Shown: positions 1 through 7,024, numbered from the stretch's first letter. The stretch is 8,137 bases of DNA from Demequinaceae bacterium (GCA_011524475.1 WTKG01000201.1:1-8137); one strand, 5' to 3'. Program-made: numbers and translations. Notes: a model not told the origin generated them from the sequence alone.

Positions 1-305
1 TTTGCTTCCCGGCCGTTGATTGTTTCCAGATTGAAAACGACATCCTCTACACATGGCAGTCTCGGCGCCAGCCGCTCTCCAGGTTAGCTACTCGACTGGG
101 CGTTATCGTGGGAATGGTGAAAAGGATTCCCGCACATCTATATCGCGAATATGGAGAAACTCATCATCGTCATCTTCAGGCCAGAGATGCGGCAGAGGCG
201 CAAGCCCCGGAGTGGGCACGAGATTCCTCTCGCCTTATCGACAGAAAATTTAATCCTGAGTTCTTGGATCCCGATGAGAAGCCTGACTTTGGATCCTCTA
301 CTTAA
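1..305 (+). CDS. C-terminal end of an unrecognised protein (5' end outside window)
   Basis: The frame whose codons start at position 3 is open from the window edge to TAA at 303-305, giving about 100 residues. I read this as the tail of a gene that begins upstream, not as the short GTG-started ORF at 108. The visible part starts CFPAVDCFQIENDILYTW, continues through an Arg-rich stretch with a short hydrophobic patch (LATRLGVIVGMV), and ends in a very polar segment rich in His, Asp, Glu and Arg finishing KPDFGSST. There is no membrane segment, signal peptide or motif I recognise, so I assign no function. The upstream part uses mostly C- or G-ending codons like its neighbours, while the last third has more AGA, CGA and T-ending codons. 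Two other frames also hold 60-residue ORFs here, so coding status is only moderately supported. It ends 91 bp before lemA on the same strand. Confidence 0.5.
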   Translation, partial: CFPAVDCFQIENDILYTWQSRRQPLSRLATRLGVIVGMVKRIPAHLYREYGETHHRHLQARDAAEAQAPEWARDSSRLIDRKFNPEFLDPDEKPDFGSST

Positions 306-396
306 CACCGGCGTGATCGTGCCTCGCAGGTGACTGTTCTATGTGAATATGGAGGTGCTCCGATAGCATCACATACGTAACTGTCGAGGGAGAGAT

Positions 397-957
397 ATGG
401 AAATCCTGATCATCGCCATCCTGGCCCTGCTGATTATTGTGGCGCTGTGGGCAGTCACTCAATACAACGCCCTCATCCGGTTACGCAATTTGGTGCAAGA
501 GGCGTGGCGCCAAATCGATGTAGAACTCCAGCGTCGCTATGACCTCATTCCCAACCTCGTGGAAACCGTCAAGGCCTACGCAAAGCACGAGAAGGAAACC
601 TTTGAGGCGGTCACTAAGGCCCGTTCGACTGCTGCCGCCCCTGGCTCATCCCCCGGTGAGCAGGCCGCTCAAGAAAATATTTTGACTCAGGCCCTGGGCA
701 GACTTTTTGCGGTGGCGGAGGCCTACCCACAATTGAAGGCGGACGCCAACTTCCAACAGTTGCAAGCGGAACTCACCAACACGGAAGACCGCATTGCCGC
801 CGGGCGGCGGTTCTACAACGCCAACGTGCGCACCTTTAATACCAAGATTGAGGTGTTCCCCACCAACATCATTGCGGGGATTTTCTCGTTCACGCAGGCC
901 GAATACTTTGAAACAGATGAGGCTGCCCGCACCGCACCTACTGTCGACTTCAGTTAG
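397..957 (+). CDS. lemA: LemA family membrane-anchored protein
   Basis: This 186-residue protein is the usual size and build of LemA proteins. One N-terminal membrane helix (residues 2-20, ILIIAILALLIIVALW) is followed by a long helical domain expected outside the membrane. The family signature is clear: VELQRRYDLIPNLVETVKAY at 42-61, AYPQLKADANFQQL at 109-122, then ELTNTEDRIAAGRRFYN at 125-141, and a C-terminal block with FPTNIIAGIF (154-163) and YFE (170-172). The biochemical role of LemA proteins is poorly defined; in other bacteria they often sit beside TPM-domain or M48 peptidase genes, and neither is visible here. The ATG at 397 is preceded by a good ribosome site, GAGGGAGAG at 386-394. 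A TAGCAT hexamer at 364-369 could be its -10, but I see no convincing -35. The last 8 bp overlap the end of the convergent dedA gene. Confidence 0.93.
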   Translation: MEILIIAILALLIIVALWAVTQYNALIRLRNLVQEAWRQIDVELQRRYDLIPNLVETVKAYAKHEKETFEAVTKARSTAAAPGSSPGEQAAQENILTQALGRLFAVAEAYPQLKADANFQQLQAELTNTEDRIAAGRRFYNANVRTFNTKIEVFPTNIIAGIFSFTQAEYFETDEAARTAPTVDFS

Positions 958-1609
958 CGGCTGCTTGTTTTTCTTTGCGGGCGGCAATGCGGTGACGGAT
1001 CCATTCGATCACGATAGGTAGTAGCGAGACGCCTACGACGGCCAGAATCGCAATCTCGAAGTTGTCGCGCACCACGGGCACGCTTCCGAGTGAATATCCG
1101 AGCAGCGTCACCCCCACACCCCACACAGCCGCGCCCATGATGTTGAACTTGGTGAAGTGCAACCACGGCATTTTCCCTACTCCAGCGGCCACCGTGATGT
1201 AGGTGCGTACAAAGGGCACAAATTGTCCCAGGACGATTGCACGGCCTCCATATTTGTCGAAGAATGCGTGCGTTTCATCTATGTGTTCTTTTTTGAAGAA
1301 GCGCGAATCCTTGCGTTCAAAAATCCGTGGTCCCACCAGTCTGCCAACCCAGTATCCAAGCTGGGGGCCAGCCAGAGCTGCGGTTCCTGTCACTGTCACA
1401 ACGGTGGTGATGGAATACGGGATTGCCCCGGTAGCCGTGAAGACCCCCGCGGTGAAGAGCAGTGAATCACCGGGGAGTAGTGGGAACAACATGCCGGTCT
1501 CGATCACGATCACTGCAGCGATGCCCCATAGTGCCCAGCCGCCAAACCACTCAATCAAGAATTCGGGGTCAAGAATCGGCAGGATGTCTGTCAACGCGTT
1601 TGTCATCAC
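950..1609 (-). CDS. DedA family integral membrane protein
   Basis: Numbering is from the ATG at 1606-1604 (218 aa); a GTG at 1609-1607 directly before it gives 219. DedA proteins are multi-span inner-membrane proteins of the SNARE-associated/VTT superfamily, linked to lipid carrier transport and membrane homeostasis. Visible signatures are IETGMLFPLLPGDSLLF at 35-51 with acidic E36 and D47, GPQLGYWVGRLVG at 80-92, and the block FVPFVRTYITVAAGVGKM at 129-146 followed by F151 and W162. Hydrophobic segments lie near 24-42, 47-60, 64-88, 122-142, 152-175 and 185-200, with a basic tail (RHRIAARKEK). The position where many homologues have Arg before FxPxxR carries Gln128; R134 is kept. An AGGGAAG on the minus strand lies about 13 nt before GTG, too far for a good ribosome site, while TATCCT ends 7 nt before GTG, which favours GTG and a leaderless message. 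It is divergent from the methyltransferase gene. Confidence 0.93.
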   Translation of the reverse strand: MMTNALTDILPILDPEFLIEWFGGWALWGIAAVIVIETGMLFPLLPGDSLLFTAGVFTATGAIPYSITTVVTVTGTAALAGPQLGYWVGRLVGPRIFERKDSRFFKKEHIDETHAFFDKYGGRAIVLGQFVPFVRTYITVAAGVGKMPWLHFTKFNIMGAAVWGVGVTLLGYSLGSVPVVRDNFEIAILAVVGVSLLPIVIEWIRHRIAARKEKQAAAN

Positions 1610-1616
1610 AGCGGCA

Positions 1617-1622
1617 AGGATA
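1617..1622 (-). promoter_or_regulatory. Candidate -10 for a leaderless dedA transcript
   Basis: Read on the minus strand the hexamer is TATCCT, matching the actinobacterial TANNNT pattern. Seven nucleotides separate it from the GTG at 1609, so a transcript starting at the usual distance would begin at or next to the start codon. I see no good -35. Support is positional only. Confidence 0.4.
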
Positions 1623-1659
1623 CTTCCCTTGGTATGTGTGGCGTGCGAATATGCGCCGC

Positions 1660-1665
1660 TACGAT
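1660..1665 (+). promoter_or_regulatory. Candidate -10 for a leaderless methyltransferase transcript
   Basis: TACGAT ends 6 nt before the ATG at 1672 and fits TANNNT (also TANNAT). There is no Shine-Dalgarno-like purine run in the 15 nt before that ATG. It sits back to back with the dedA candidate 37 bp away, so the two promoters would share the short divergent region. No clear -35 is present. Confidence 0.4.
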
Positions 1666-1671
1666 GCGCGC

Positions 1672-2304
1672 ATGAGTGAAAACGACGGTGTGGGGGTTGG
1701 CCCGTGGGAGGGAGAGTTGCCCACTTCCCCGCATTTTGATGCGGAACTTCTGCGAGAAGGAGACCGCCGCAATGTCACAGATCGGTACCGTTATTGGGCC
1801 CATGAGGCAATCGTGGCGGACTTAGATGCCCGCAGGCATCCCTTTCATGTCGCTATCGAAAATTGGCAACACGACTTCAACATTGGTTCCGTGGTGCGTA
1901 CGGCAAACGCCTTCCTCGCCCGTGAGGTGCACATCGTGGGCAACCGTAGGTGGAACCGTCGCGGGGCGATGGTCACGGACCGATATCAACACGTGAGGCA
2001 TCACCCCCAGGTGGAGTCTTTTGCGGCGTGGGCGCATGAGCAGAATGTGCCGGTGGTGGCGATTGACAATCTTCCCGGTGCGCAGGCTTTGGAGACGTAT
2101 CCCTTGCCACGGGAATGCGTGCTGGTTTTTGGCCAAGAATCTGTGGGAGTGAGTGAGGCAATGCGTCAAGCTGCTTCTGTCACTCTTGCGATTGCGCAGT
2201 ATGGCTCTACACGCAGCATCAACGCGGGTGCCGCAGCGGCGATCGCGATGCACTCCTGGGTGCAGGAACACGGCGATATTGAGGCGGGGCATTCGTCGAC
2301 ATAA
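1672..2304 (+). CDS. TrmH/SpoU family RNA 2'-O-methyltransferase
   Basis: This 210-residue protein belongs to the SPOUT class of AdoMet-dependent methyltransferases that modify ribose 2'-OH groups in tRNA or rRNA. All three SpoU motifs are visible. Motif 1 is NIGSVVRTANAF at 70-81, with N70 and the likely catalytic R76 at the family's six-residue spacing. Motif 2 is VLVFGQESVGVS at 150-161, with E156. Motif 3 is IAQYGSTRSINAGAAAAIAM at 174-193, with S182 and N184; motifs 2 and 3 form the knotted AdoMet site. The first 45 residues are an extension with no recognised motif. I choose the ATG at 1672; an in-frame ATG at 1651 would add seven residues (MRRYDAR), and the frame is open back to about 1462 only because it runs antisense to dedA. 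The RNA target cannot be told from sequence. The 121-bp gap to fba suggests separate transcription. Confidence 0.93.
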   Translation: MSENDGVGVGPWEGELPTSPHFDAELLREGDRRNVTDRYRYWAHEAIVADLDARRHPFHVAIENWQHDFNIGSVVRTANAFLAREVHIVGNRRWNRRGAMVTDRYQHVRHHPQVESFAAWAHEQNVPVVAIDNLPGAQALETYPLPRECVLVFGQESVGVSEAMRQAASVTLAIAQYGSTRSINAGAAAAIAMHSWVQEHGDIEAGHSST

Positions 2305-2333
2305 AGCGGTATGAGGCAGTGGAATAAGGGCAG

Positions 2334-2367
2334 CGCGAGGCTTCTAGGCTCACATCCGTGCTTCGCG
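2334..2367. repeat. Inverted repeat upstream of fba
   Basis: CGCGAGGC (2334-2341) can pair with GCTTCGCG (2360-2367): 8 bp with one G-T wobble and an 18-nt loop. There is no T-run after it, so it would be a poor intrinsic terminator for the methyltransferase gene. It could instead be an operator or chance. A TAGGCT hexamer lies in the loop (2345-2350). Confidence 0.3.
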
Positions 2368-2378
2368 GCCTGGAGGTC

Positions 2379-2387
2379 TGACACAAT
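2379..2387 (+). promoter_or_regulatory. Candidate extended -10 promoter of fba
   Basis: TGACACAAT reads as an extended -10: TG, one base, then CACAAT, four of six matches to TATAAT. A start near 2394 would leave a leader of about 30 nt containing the AGGAG ribosome site at 2414-2418. The -35 region (about 2359-2364, TGCTTC) is weak. Confidence 0.35.
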
Positions 2388-2425
2388 GGAAGCCGGAAAA
2401 CTCACACACGAGCAGGAGTAGCACG

Positions 2426-3448
2426 ATGCCTATTGCCACCCAAGAGCGCTATCACGAGATGTTGGACGCCGCCAAAAACGGTGGCTACGCCTACCCGGCA
2501 ATCAACATCACGTCTTCGCAGACAGTGACGGCTGCAATTCAGGGCTTTCAGGAGGCTGGTTCCGACGGAATCATCCAGGTATCCGTGGGAGGCGGCCAGT
2601 ATGCCTCTGGCACCACCATCAAAGACCAGGTGACTGGCTCTATGGCGCTTGCTGCGTACGCGCATGAGGTAGCGAAGAACTACGGGGTCACGATTGCGCT
2701 CCACACGGACCACTGCCACAAGGAATATTTGGATAACTGGCTCAAGCCGCTGCTCGCGATTGAGACGGAACAGGTGAAGGCAGGCCAGGAGCCTACCTTT
2801 AACTCACATATGTGGGACGGTTCCGCTGTTCCTATGGCAGAGAACCTGTCGATTGCTCAAGAGTTGCTGGAATTGTCTGCCGCTGCTCGCACCATTCTTG
2901 AAATTGAAGTAGGTGTTGTGGGTGGTGAAGAAGATGGCCACGCCGCAGAAATCAACGACAAGCTGTACACCACTGTCGAAGACGGCTTCGCGACAGTGGA
3001 GGCTCTGGGTACGGGCGAAAAAGGCCGCTATCTCACAGCCCTCACGTTTGGGAATGTACACGGGACCTATAAGCCCGGTGCGGTGAAGTTGCGCCCCGAA
3101 ATCTTGGGCGAAATTCAGACTGCCGTGGGCGAGAAGCTAGGCAAGGACAAGCCTTTTGACCTCGTCTTCCACGGAGGTTCGGGTTCCACAGCAGAAGAGA
3201 TCGCGGAAGCGGTGTCTCATGGTGTGATCAAGATGAACGTGGATACAGACACCCAGTACGCCTTTACTCGCCCGGTGGTGGATCACCTCATGAAGAACTA
3301 CGACGGAGTTCTCAAGGTAGACGGAGAAATCGGCAACAAGAAGATGTACGACCCGCGCGTGTGGGGAAAGCAAGCCGAAGCAGGCATGGCTGCCCGCATT
3401 GTGCAGGCGTGCGAACAGCTCGGTAGCGCAGGCAACGCGATTACATAA
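2426..3448 (+). CDS. fba: Class II fructose-1,6-bisphosphate aldolase
   Basis: This cytosolic enzyme reversibly cleaves fructose 1,6-bisphosphate to dihydroxyacetone phosphate and glyceraldehyde 3-phosphate in glycolysis and gluconeogenesis. At 340 residues it has the length expected of the class IIA, zinc-dependent form. The signature ALHTDHCHKEYLDNW (91-105) carries catalytic D95 and zinc ligand H96. EIEVGVVGGEEDG (159-171) is the second family block. NVHGTYKPG (210-218) and VFHGGSGS (247-254) supply zinc-ligand histidines H212 and H249, and NVDTDTQYAF (271-280) is the C-terminal phosphate-site block. All expected catalytic residues are present. The ATG at 2426 has an AGGAG site 7 nt upstream (2414-2418). 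The gene stands 121 bp after the methyltransferase gene and 89 bp before purA, same strand, so readthrough into purA is possible. Confidence 0.98.
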   Translation: MPIATQERYHEMLDAAKNGGYAYPAINITSSQTVTAAIQGFQEAGSDGIIQVSVGGGQYASGTTIKDQVTGSMALAAYAHEVAKNYGVTIALHTDHCHKEYLDNWLKPLLAIETEQVKAGQEPTFNSHMWDGSAVPMAENLSIAQELLELSAAARTILEIEVGVVGGEEDGHAAEINDKLYTTVEDGFATVEALGTGEKGRYLTALTFGNVHGTYKPGAVKLRPEILGEIQTAVGEKLGKDKPFDLVFHGGSGSTAEEIAEAVSHGVIKMNVDTDTQYAFTRPVVDHLMKNYDGVLKVDGEIGNKKMYDPRVWGKQAEAGMAARIVQACEQLGSAGNAIT

Positions 3449-3489
3449 TTCCCCTCGCGGCTGGTAAGTGAAGAAACCGGCGGAGGAGG

Positions 3490-3521
3490 TGGCGCGTGGC
3501 GCCAGCGGAGGTTGACTCCGC
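3490..3521 (+). promoter_or_regulatory. Two abutting hairpins in the purA leader
   Basis: TGGCGC (3490-3495) pairs perfectly with GCGCCA (3499-3504) around a GTG loop. Immediately after, GCGGAG (3505-3510) pairs perfectly with CTCCGC (3516-3521) around GTTGA. The pair ends 16 nt before the purA ATG and just before its AAGGGAGGG ribosome site. No T-run follows, so it is not a standard terminator. A weaker partner pairing, GCTGG (3460-3464) with CCGGC (3477-3481), lies upstream. The leader does not resemble the purine riboswitch core as I know it. Confidence 0.45.
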
Positions 3522-3537
3522 ATGAAGGGAGGGCGTG

Positions 3538-4833
3538 ATGCCCGCAGTAGTGCTCATTGGCGCCCAATGGGGCGACGAAGGCAAGGGCAAAGCCACGGAC
3601 GTTCTGGGTAGTCGTGTGGACTACGTGGTGAAGTTCAACGGCGGTAACAACGCTGGCCACACCGTTGTGGTGGGCGACGAGACGTATGCACTGCACTTGC
3701 TGCCTTCCGGCATTCTTTCTCCCGGCTGCATCCCCGTGATTGGTAATGGCGTAGTGGTGGATCTGCGGGTGCTGTTTGAAGAGATTGACGGCTTGGAATC
3801 ACGTGGCGTGGACACCTCCTCTTTGCTGGTGTCGTCTGCCGCGCATGTCATCGCCCCCTATGCCCGCACTTTGGATAACGTCACAGAACGGTTCTTAGGG
3901 TCGCGCAAAATCGGCACCACCGGGCGGGGCATTGGCCCTGCTTATGCAGACAAGATCAACCGGATTGGTATTCGGGTCGGCGACCTCTATGACGACCAGT
4001 TGCTACAGGACAAGATCGAAGGTGCGCTTGAGCAAAAGAACCACTTGTTGGTGAAGGTCTACAACCGTCGCGCTATTTCTGTGGACGAGGTTGCGGAGGA
4101 ACTCACGAGCTACCGGGATCGTCTTGCACCCCATGTCACGGACACAGCCTTGGTGCTGAATCAGGCTCTTGATGCGGGCAAGACGGTGCTGTTTGAAGGT
4201 GGCCAGGCAACCATGCTGGACGTGGACCACGGCACCTACCCCTTTGTGACGTCTTCGAATGCCACGGCAGGTGGTGCGTGTACGGGTGCCGGTGTGGGTC
4301 CCACCCGCATCTCCCGGGTCGTAGGAATCGTGAAGGCGTACACCACTCGTGTGGGCGAAGGGCCCATGCCTACGGAACTTTTCGATGCGTCCGGAGAACA
4401 CCTGGCGACTGTGGGGCATGAGTTTGGCACGACCACCGGAAGGCCGCGTCGGTGTGGGTGGTATGACGCGGTGATTGCTCGCTACAGCGCTCGGGTCAAC
4501 GGGCTCACGGACTTTGTGTTGACCAAACTTGACGTCCTCACAGGCCTGGAGAAGATTCCGGTGTGTGTGGCCTACGAGGTCAACGGTGTCCGCCATGAGG
4601 ACCTGCCGTTGGATCAGGCGGCCTTCGCAGCGGCCACACCTGTCTATCAAGAATTCCCAGGGTGGAGTGAAGATATCTCTGGCGCCCGCAGTTTTGAAGA
4701 CTTGCCGGAGGCGGCGCAGAACTATGTGCGGGCTCTTGAAGAAATTTCGGGTTGCCGCATGAGTGCGATCGGCGTGGGGCCGGGGCGTGAAGAGATCATT
4801 GTGCGTCACGACCTCTTGGGTGAGCCAGCCTAG
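3538..4833 (+). CDS. purA: Adenylosuccinate synthetase
   Basis: PurA condenses IMP with aspartate, using GTP, to give adenylosuccinate, the committed step from IMP to AMP, in the cytosol. The 431-residue length is normal. The N-terminal QWGDEGKGK (10-18) carries D13, and NGGNNAGHT (34-42) carries H41, the two catalytic residues known from E. coli at the same numbers. Further blocks are [14 protein letters not shown] (126-139), [20 protein letters not shown] (220-239), [14 protein letters not shown] (297-310) with the aspartate/GTP-binding loop, TKLDVL (329-334) for guanine recognition, and GVGPGRE (412-418). A GTG at 3535 is directly before the ATG at 3538. I prefer ATG because it gives the usual MPAVVLIG start and sits about 5 nt after AAGGGAGGG (3525-3533). 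The leader carries two adjacent hairpins. purD follows after 26 bp. Confidence 0.98.
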   Translation: MPAVVLIGAQWGDEGKGKATDVLGSRVDYVVKFNGGNNAGHTVVVGDETYALHLLPSGILSPGCIPVIGNGVVVDLRVLFEEIDGLESRGVDTSSLLVSSAAHVIAPYARTLDNVTERFLGSRKIGTTGRGIGPAYADKINRIGIRVGDLYDDQLLQDKIEGALEQKNHLLVKVYNRRAISVDEVAEELTSYRDRLAPHVTDTALVLNQALDAGKTVLFEGGQATMLDVDHGTYPFVTSSNATAGGACTGAGVGPTRISRVVGIVKAYTTRVGEGPMPTELFDASGEHLATVGHEFGTTTGRPRRCGWYDAVIARYSARVNGLTDFVLTKLDVLTGLEKIPVCVAYEVNGVRHEDLPLDQAAFAAATPVYQEFPGWSEDISGARSFEDLPEAAQNYVRALEEISGCRMSAIGVGPGREEIIVRHDLLGEPA

Positions 4834-4846
4834 GCTGACGCCTCGT

Positions 4847-4852
4847 TAGACT
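4847..4852 (+). promoter_or_regulatory. Candidate -10 for a leaderless purD transcript
   Basis: TAGACT fits TANNNT and ends 7 nt before the GTG start of purD, inside the 26-bp gap after purA. No Shine-Dalgarno-like sequence precedes the GTG. No recognisable -35 is seen; it would lie in the last codons of purA. The alternative is cotranscription from purA with inefficient initiation. Confidence 0.4.
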
Positions 4853-4859
4853 CACGCAT

Positions 4860-6122
4860 GTGAAGATTTTGGTGGTGGGCCCCGGCGCCCGCGAACATGC
4901 CTTGGTGTGGTCTCTCCACCGGGACCCTGCAGTCACTGAGATACACGCACTGCCCGGCAACCCCGGGATTGCCGCACTCGCGACCCTCCACTCAGGTGAT
5001 GCCAACGACGGTGCTGCAGTGGCGGCGCTTGCCACGGAATTAGGTGTGGACCTGGTGGTAGTGGGGCCGGAGGCTCCGCTCGTAGCGGGAGTGGCAGATG
5101 CGGTGCGGGCAGCGGGAATCGCCTGCTTTGGGCCGTCGCGTGAGGCGGCGATGCTGGAGGGATCCAAGGCTTTCGCGAAAGACGTGATGGCAGCTGCGGG
5201 AGTCCCGACGGCCGGTGCACGGGTGTGCACGAACGCCACCGAACTTGCGCAGGCGCTCGACGAGTTCGGTGCCCCACACGTAGTCAAGGATGACGGCTTA
5301 GCGGCGGGGAAAGGCGTGGTGGTGACGCACGAACGTGCGGAGGCCATGGCTCACGGTGAAGCGATTTTTGCCGCAGGTGGCCACCTGGTGGTGGAGGAGT
5401 TCTTAGACGGGCCAGAGGTGTCACTGTTCTGTATTTGCGACGGCGAGACGGTGGTTCCGCTCAGCCCTGCGCAAGATTTCAAGCGTGCCTATGATGGCGA
5501 TAAGGGTCTGAACACCGGAGGAATGGGTGCCTACAGCCCGTTGCCGTGGGCGCCGGCAGACCTCACAACTGACGTGGTGGAACGCATCGCGCAGCCCACT
5601 ATTGATCAGATGCGCACGCGTGGCACTCCTTTCAGCGGGGTTCTCTATTGCGGCTTGGCGCTCACCTCTGCGGGTGTCAAGGTGATTGAGTTCAATGCTC
5701 GTTTTGGTGATCCGGAAACACAGAGCGTGCTGGCGCGCCTTCAGACTCCGCTTGCGGGAGTGTTGCATGCGGCCGCCGAGGGGCGTCTTGCTGAGTTGCC
5801 GCCGCTCACCTGGAGTGAGGGTGCTGCTGTGACCGTGGTGATTGCCAGCCACAACTACCCGGGCACTCCCCGCACGGGAGACCCGCTCACGGGCATTGAA
5901 GAAGCGGAACAACGCGAAGGAGTGCATGTGCTTCATGCAGGCACGGCTCTCAATGGGGAGGGACAGCTTGTTTCTTCTGGTGGACGCGTCGTTTCTGTGG
6001 TGGGCCAGGGCGCAAGCATTGAGCAGGCGCGAATGCGCGCATACGAGGGTGTGGAGTGCATCGATTTGGCGGATTCTCACCACCGCACCGATATTGCCCG
6101 CGCCGCAGTGAAAGAAGCCTAA
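4860..6122 (+). CDS. purD: Phosphoribosylamine-glycine ligase (GAR synthetase)
   Basis: PurD joins 5-phosphoribosylamine and glycine, with ATP, to give glycinamide ribonucleotide, step 2 of de novo purine synthesis, in the cytosol. The 420-residue protein has the full monofunctional length. The N-terminal nucleotide-fold block is VVGPGAREHAL (5-15), followed by PGNPGIA (32-38) and VVGPEAPLVAGVAD (67-80). The ATP-grasp core has VVKDDGLAAGKGVVV (141-155), VVEEFLDGPEVS (177-188), GDKGLNTGGMGAYSP (213-227) and the metal-binding EFNARFGDPETQ (277-288). The C-terminal RTDIARAA (409-416) is the family's usual tail. No key block is missing and there is no fusion to other pur domains. Translation starts at GTG 4860; an overlapping ATG at 4858 runs straight into TGA and is excluded. 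There is no ribosome site, but TAGACT ends 7 nt upstream. Only 3 nt separate it from purC. Confidence 0.98.
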   Translation: MKILVVGPGAREHALVWSLHRDPAVTEIHALPGNPGIAALATLHSGDANDGAAVAALATELGVDLVVVGPEAPLVAGVADAVRAAGIACFGPSREAAMLEGSKAFAKDVMAAAGVPTAGARVCTNATELAQALDEFGAPHVVKDDGLAAGKGVVVTHERAEAMAHGEAIFAAGGHLVVEEFLDGPEVSLFCICDGETVVPLSPAQDFKRAYDGDKGLNTGGMGAYSPLPWAPADLTTDVVERIAQPTIDQMRTRGTPFSGVLYCGLALTSAGVKVIEFNARFGDPETQSVLARLQTPLAGVLHAAAEGRLAELPPLTWSEGAAVTVVIASHNYPGTPRTGDPLTGIEEAEQREGVHVLHAGTALNGEGQLVSSGGRVVSVVGQGASIEQARMRAYEGVECIDLADSHHRTDIARAAVKEA

Positions 6123-6125
6123 GGC

Positions 6126-7013
6126 GTGACGGTGGCTCTTCCTCCCGCGCCAGAAGTTCCAGGCTGGCGGCACGTATATTCCGGCAAAGTGCGTGACATG
6201 TATGAGCCGACCGAGCCGCATCCGGCCGGTGATGTGTTGCTGGTGGTGGCTTCTGACCGCATCAGTGCGTACGACCACGTGCTCACCACGGAGATTCCGG
6301 GCAAGGGCGAAATCCTCACGGCCATGACGCTGTGGTGGTGTGATCAGATTCGGGACATTGTGCCGGACCACACCGTGGAGGCACAGGTTCCCCAGCAGGT
6401 TGCCTCGCGCGCGATGGTAGTGAAGCGGTTACACATGTTTCCGGTGGAATGTGTCGCGCGCGGGTACCTCACGGGTTCTGGCCTTGTGGAATATCGAGAC
6501 ACCGGCGAGGTGTGCGGCATTGCGTTGCCGGAAGGCCTCACGGATGGTTCCCGCCTCGAGCAACCGGTGTTCACGCCTGCCACAAAGGCTGAGGTGGGAG
6601 AACACGATGAGAACGTCAGCTTCGAGGCGGTGGCGCAGATGATTGGGGCAGAGGACGCAGCCACCTTGCGTGGCCTCACGCTTGCTGTCTATAGCCGTGC
6701 CCGCGACATCGCTGCAGACAAGGGCATCATCCTCGCTGATACCAAAGTGGAGTTTGGGCGTGACGATGCGGGTGCCATTGTGTTGGGTGACGAGGTGCTC
6801 ACGCCCGATTCTTCTCGGTTCTGGCCAGCCGATGAGTGGCAGCCGGGCCGGGCTCACAAAAGTTTTGACAAACAGTTTGTGCGGGACTGGCTGACCTCTG
6901 CGGAATCTGGTTGGGACCGGCACTCGGGAGAGCCGCCGCCGGAGCTTCCGGATCACGTGGTGGAGCGCACCCGCGCCAGATACGTGGAAGCCTGGGACAG
7001 ACTTACGGGATAG
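6126..7013 (+). CDS. purC: Phosphoribosylaminoimidazole-succinocarboxamide synthase (SAICAR synthetase)
   Basis: PurC joins CAIR and aspartate, with ATP, to form SAICAR in de novo purine synthesis. At 295 residues it is of the longer type common in actinobacteria and yeast rather than the roughly 240-residue enterobacterial type. Visible blocks are YSGKVRDMYE (18-27, glycine-rich nucleotide loop), SDRISAYDHVL (43-53), FPVECVARGYLTGSG (105-119, substrate-binding Arg and Gly turn), FTPATKAEVGEHDENVSF (149-166), LADTKVEFG (203-211), LGDEVLTPDSSRFW (220-233) and SFDKQFVRDWL (246-256). The GTG at 6126 lies 3 nt after the purD stop; a second in-frame GTG at 6132 would cost two residues. No strong ribosome site is present, so translation probably depends on coupling with purD. 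It is followed by a 109-bp gap with a possible terminator. Confidence 0.98.
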   Translation: MTVALPPAPEVPGWRHVYSGKVRDMYEPTEPHPAGDVLLVVASDRISAYDHVLTTEIPGKGEILTAMTLWWCDQIRDIVPDHTVEAQVPQQVASRAMVVKRLHMFPVECVARGYLTGSGLVEYRDTGEVCGIALPEGLTDGSRLEQPVFTPATKAEVGEHDENVSFEAVAQMIGAEDAATLRGLTLAVYSRARDIAADKGIILADTKVEFGRDDAGAIVLGDEVLTPDSSRFWPADEWQPGRAHKSFDKQFVRDWLTSAESGWDRHSGEPPPELPDHVVERTRARYVEAWDRLTG

Positions 7014-7024
7014 GCGAGGTACGT

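Noticed and set aside
53..333. Two short plus-strand ORFs (53-253 and 151-333) near the left edge
   Set aside because: They overlap the frame that is open from the window edge, have low-complexity Ser/Arg composition and no ribosome site.
1462..1671. N-terminal extension of the TrmH-like protein to 280 residues
   Set aside because: The extra sequence is antisense to dedA and Arg/Ser-rich with no family similarity; ATG 1672 with TACGAT upstream gives a normal-sized protein.
1203..1679. A 158-codon plus-strand ORF opposite dedA
   Set aside because: It is antisense to a clear DedA protein, its translation has no recognisable motif, and it would overlap both dedA and the methyltransferase start.
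3449..3537. Purine riboswitch before purA
   Set aside because: The conserved core elements of the known purine riboswitch are not visible; only simple hairpins are.
4003..4809. A 268-codon minus-strand ORF inside purA
   Set aside because: It is the antisense shadow of an intact purA; the translation is His/Arg-rich and motif-free.
5421..6371. A 316-codon minus-strand ORF across purD and purC
   Set aside because: Both plus-strand genes are complete and unmistakable; the opposite frame is open only because of their codon bias.
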